Shown here in pieces: positions 5,430 to 6,130 of a stretch of 6,130 nucleotides of DNA. Location of the stretch: contig JBAPUB010000213.1 of assembly GCA_049282455.1 (NCBI GenBank), positions 1 through 6,130 on the forward strand. The letters run 5' to 3'. The notes below the pieces were generated by a model. It was not told the origin of the DNA. It made no database searches and worked only from the letters and a program-made list of their open reading frames with translations. Source of the stretch: JBAPUB01 sp049282455 (GTDB lineage: Bacteria > Actinomycetota > Actinomycetes > JAHEKZ01). The position numbers and the translations under genes are program-made. Each line of letters begins with the position of its first letter. Position 1 is the stretch's first letter.

Positions 5430-6130
5430 ATGACGTTGGCGAACGATGGCCGAGATGCCGGCGCGGGCCACCGCGCGGGTGCAGAACGGCCGACGGTGCT
5501 GTACATCGTCGGGGCCGGGAGGTCCGGCAGCACGGTCTTCGAACGCCTCCTCGGGGGCTTCCCCGGCTTTGTCAACGTCGGCGAGCTTGTTGAGGTCTTC
5601 CGGCAGATCGCTCCTAGGGACGAACGGTGCGGTTGCGGCGCGCTGTTCTCGCAGTGCCCGTTCTGGCAGGCCGTCGGAGAGCACTCGTTCGACGGCTGGG
5701 CACCCCCCTTGGTGAGCCACAACGCCGAGCTGCAGCGTCAGGTCGCTCGCCAGCGCTACCTGGCCAAGCTGGTCAACCCCCGGCTGGCTGACACACACTT
5801 CCGCAATCAGCTCAAGGAGTACTGCGACGTCCAGTACCGGCTCTACAGCGCGATCCAACAGGAGTCGAAGGCGGACGTGATCGTCGACGCCAGCAAGGCG
5901 ATCGCACCGCTCATCGCCCTGCGCCATGAGCCACGGATCGACCTGCGGGTGCTGCACCTGGTCCGCGACGTCCGAGGCGTGGCCTACTCCTGGGCGAAGT
6001 CGAACGTCCGCAGGCCTCACGCCACAGACGAGAACCGGGGCACGATGGCCAGCTTCTCCGTGTCCCGAACGGCCGCTCGGTGGACTCGGATGGAGACTCA
6101 GTCCGCCCTCGCGAGCGCGCTGATCAAGCC
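5430..6130 (+). CDS. Sulfotransferase family protein, N-terminal 233 residues (3' truncated)
   Basis: The frame starts at the ATG at 5430 and stays open to the right edge, so the end lies outside the window. It should transfer sulfate from PAPS to an acceptor, probably a carbohydrate, in the cytoplasm. After a flexible first 20 residues comes VLYIVGAGRSGSTVFERLL: the GAGRSGST loop (28-35) is the 5'-phosphosulfate-binding loop of the family. VGELVEVF follows, as in related bacterial enzymes. Cysteines C67, C69 and C76 (CGCG, then QCPFW) form a motif often seen in this bacterial sulfotransferase group. VDASK (152-156) is followed by LHLVRDVRGVAYSW (175-188), whose RD...S is the 3'-phosphate-binding element. 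A long coiled-looking, charged insert (about 91-145) lies between. The active-site residues visible in this part look intact. The acceptor is unknown. The GTG at 5496 would be an alternative start but lacks a ribosome binding site. Divergent from the kinase, with which it may be co-regulated. Confidence 0.88.
   Translation, partial: MTLANDGRDAGAGHRAGAERPTVLYIVGAGRSGSTVFERLLGGFPGFVNVGELVEVFRQIAPRDERCGCGALFSQCPFWQAVGEHSFDGWAPPLVSHNAELQRQVARQRYLAKLVNPRLADTHFRNQLKEYCDVQYRLYSAIQQESKADVIVDASKAIAPLIALRHEPRIDLRVLHLVRDVRGVAYSWAKSNVRRPHATDENRGTMASFSVSRTAARWTRMETQSALASALIK

Noticed and set aside
5361..6020. A 219-codon open frame on the minus strand opposite the sulfotransferase
   Set aside because: The + strand frame carries both sulfotransferase binding motifs, and the antisense translation has no family features.

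Overview
The window is high-GC DNA with actinobacterial-style genes: strong GC bias at third codon positions, GTG as well as ATG starts, and long spurious reading frames opposite real genes. A Nocardioides-like actinomycete would fit, but that is an inference from gene style, not an identification. I support five protein-coding genes, two of them cut by the window edges. I see no rRNA, tRNA, CRISPR array, insertion sequence or integrase.

Layout from left to right. (1) Positions 2-328, +: the C-terminal end of a LamG / concanavalin A-like lectin-fold protein. (2) Positions 329-784: a long non-coding region with a cluster of GTGAC/GTCAC pentamers in 10-bp-phased pairs and a GC-rich hairpin. (3) Positions 785-2269, +: a secreted protein with a CBM96/DNRLRE-like N-terminal domain and a GH26-like (beta/alpha)8 glycoside hydrolase domain. 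(4) Positions 2266-3804, -: a 14-helix flippase of the MOP/Wzx polysaccharide-export family, convergent with the hydrolase and sharing a CTAG for both stop codons. (5) Positions 4034-5266, -: an aminoglycoside-phosphotransferase (APH)-fold kinase with an N-terminal extension of about 135 residues. (6) Positions 5430 to the right edge, +: a PAPS-type sulfotransferase, divergent from the kinase across a 163-bp shared promoter region.

Taken together this looks like part of a cell-surface or extracellular polysaccharide locus. The flippase would carry a lipid-linked glycan across the membrane. The sulfotransferase and the kinase are candidates for decorating the glycan or a precursor with sulfate and phosphate. 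The secreted hydrolase and the LamG protein would act on or bind the glycan outside the cell. No glycosyltransferase, polymerase or priming transferase lies within the window, so the pathway role is inferred. The most interesting points are the flippase, sulfotransferase and kinase lying together, the phased GTGAC/GTCAC cluster, and a 17-nt tandem duplication across the kinase stop codon. I do not see a clearly new class of system.
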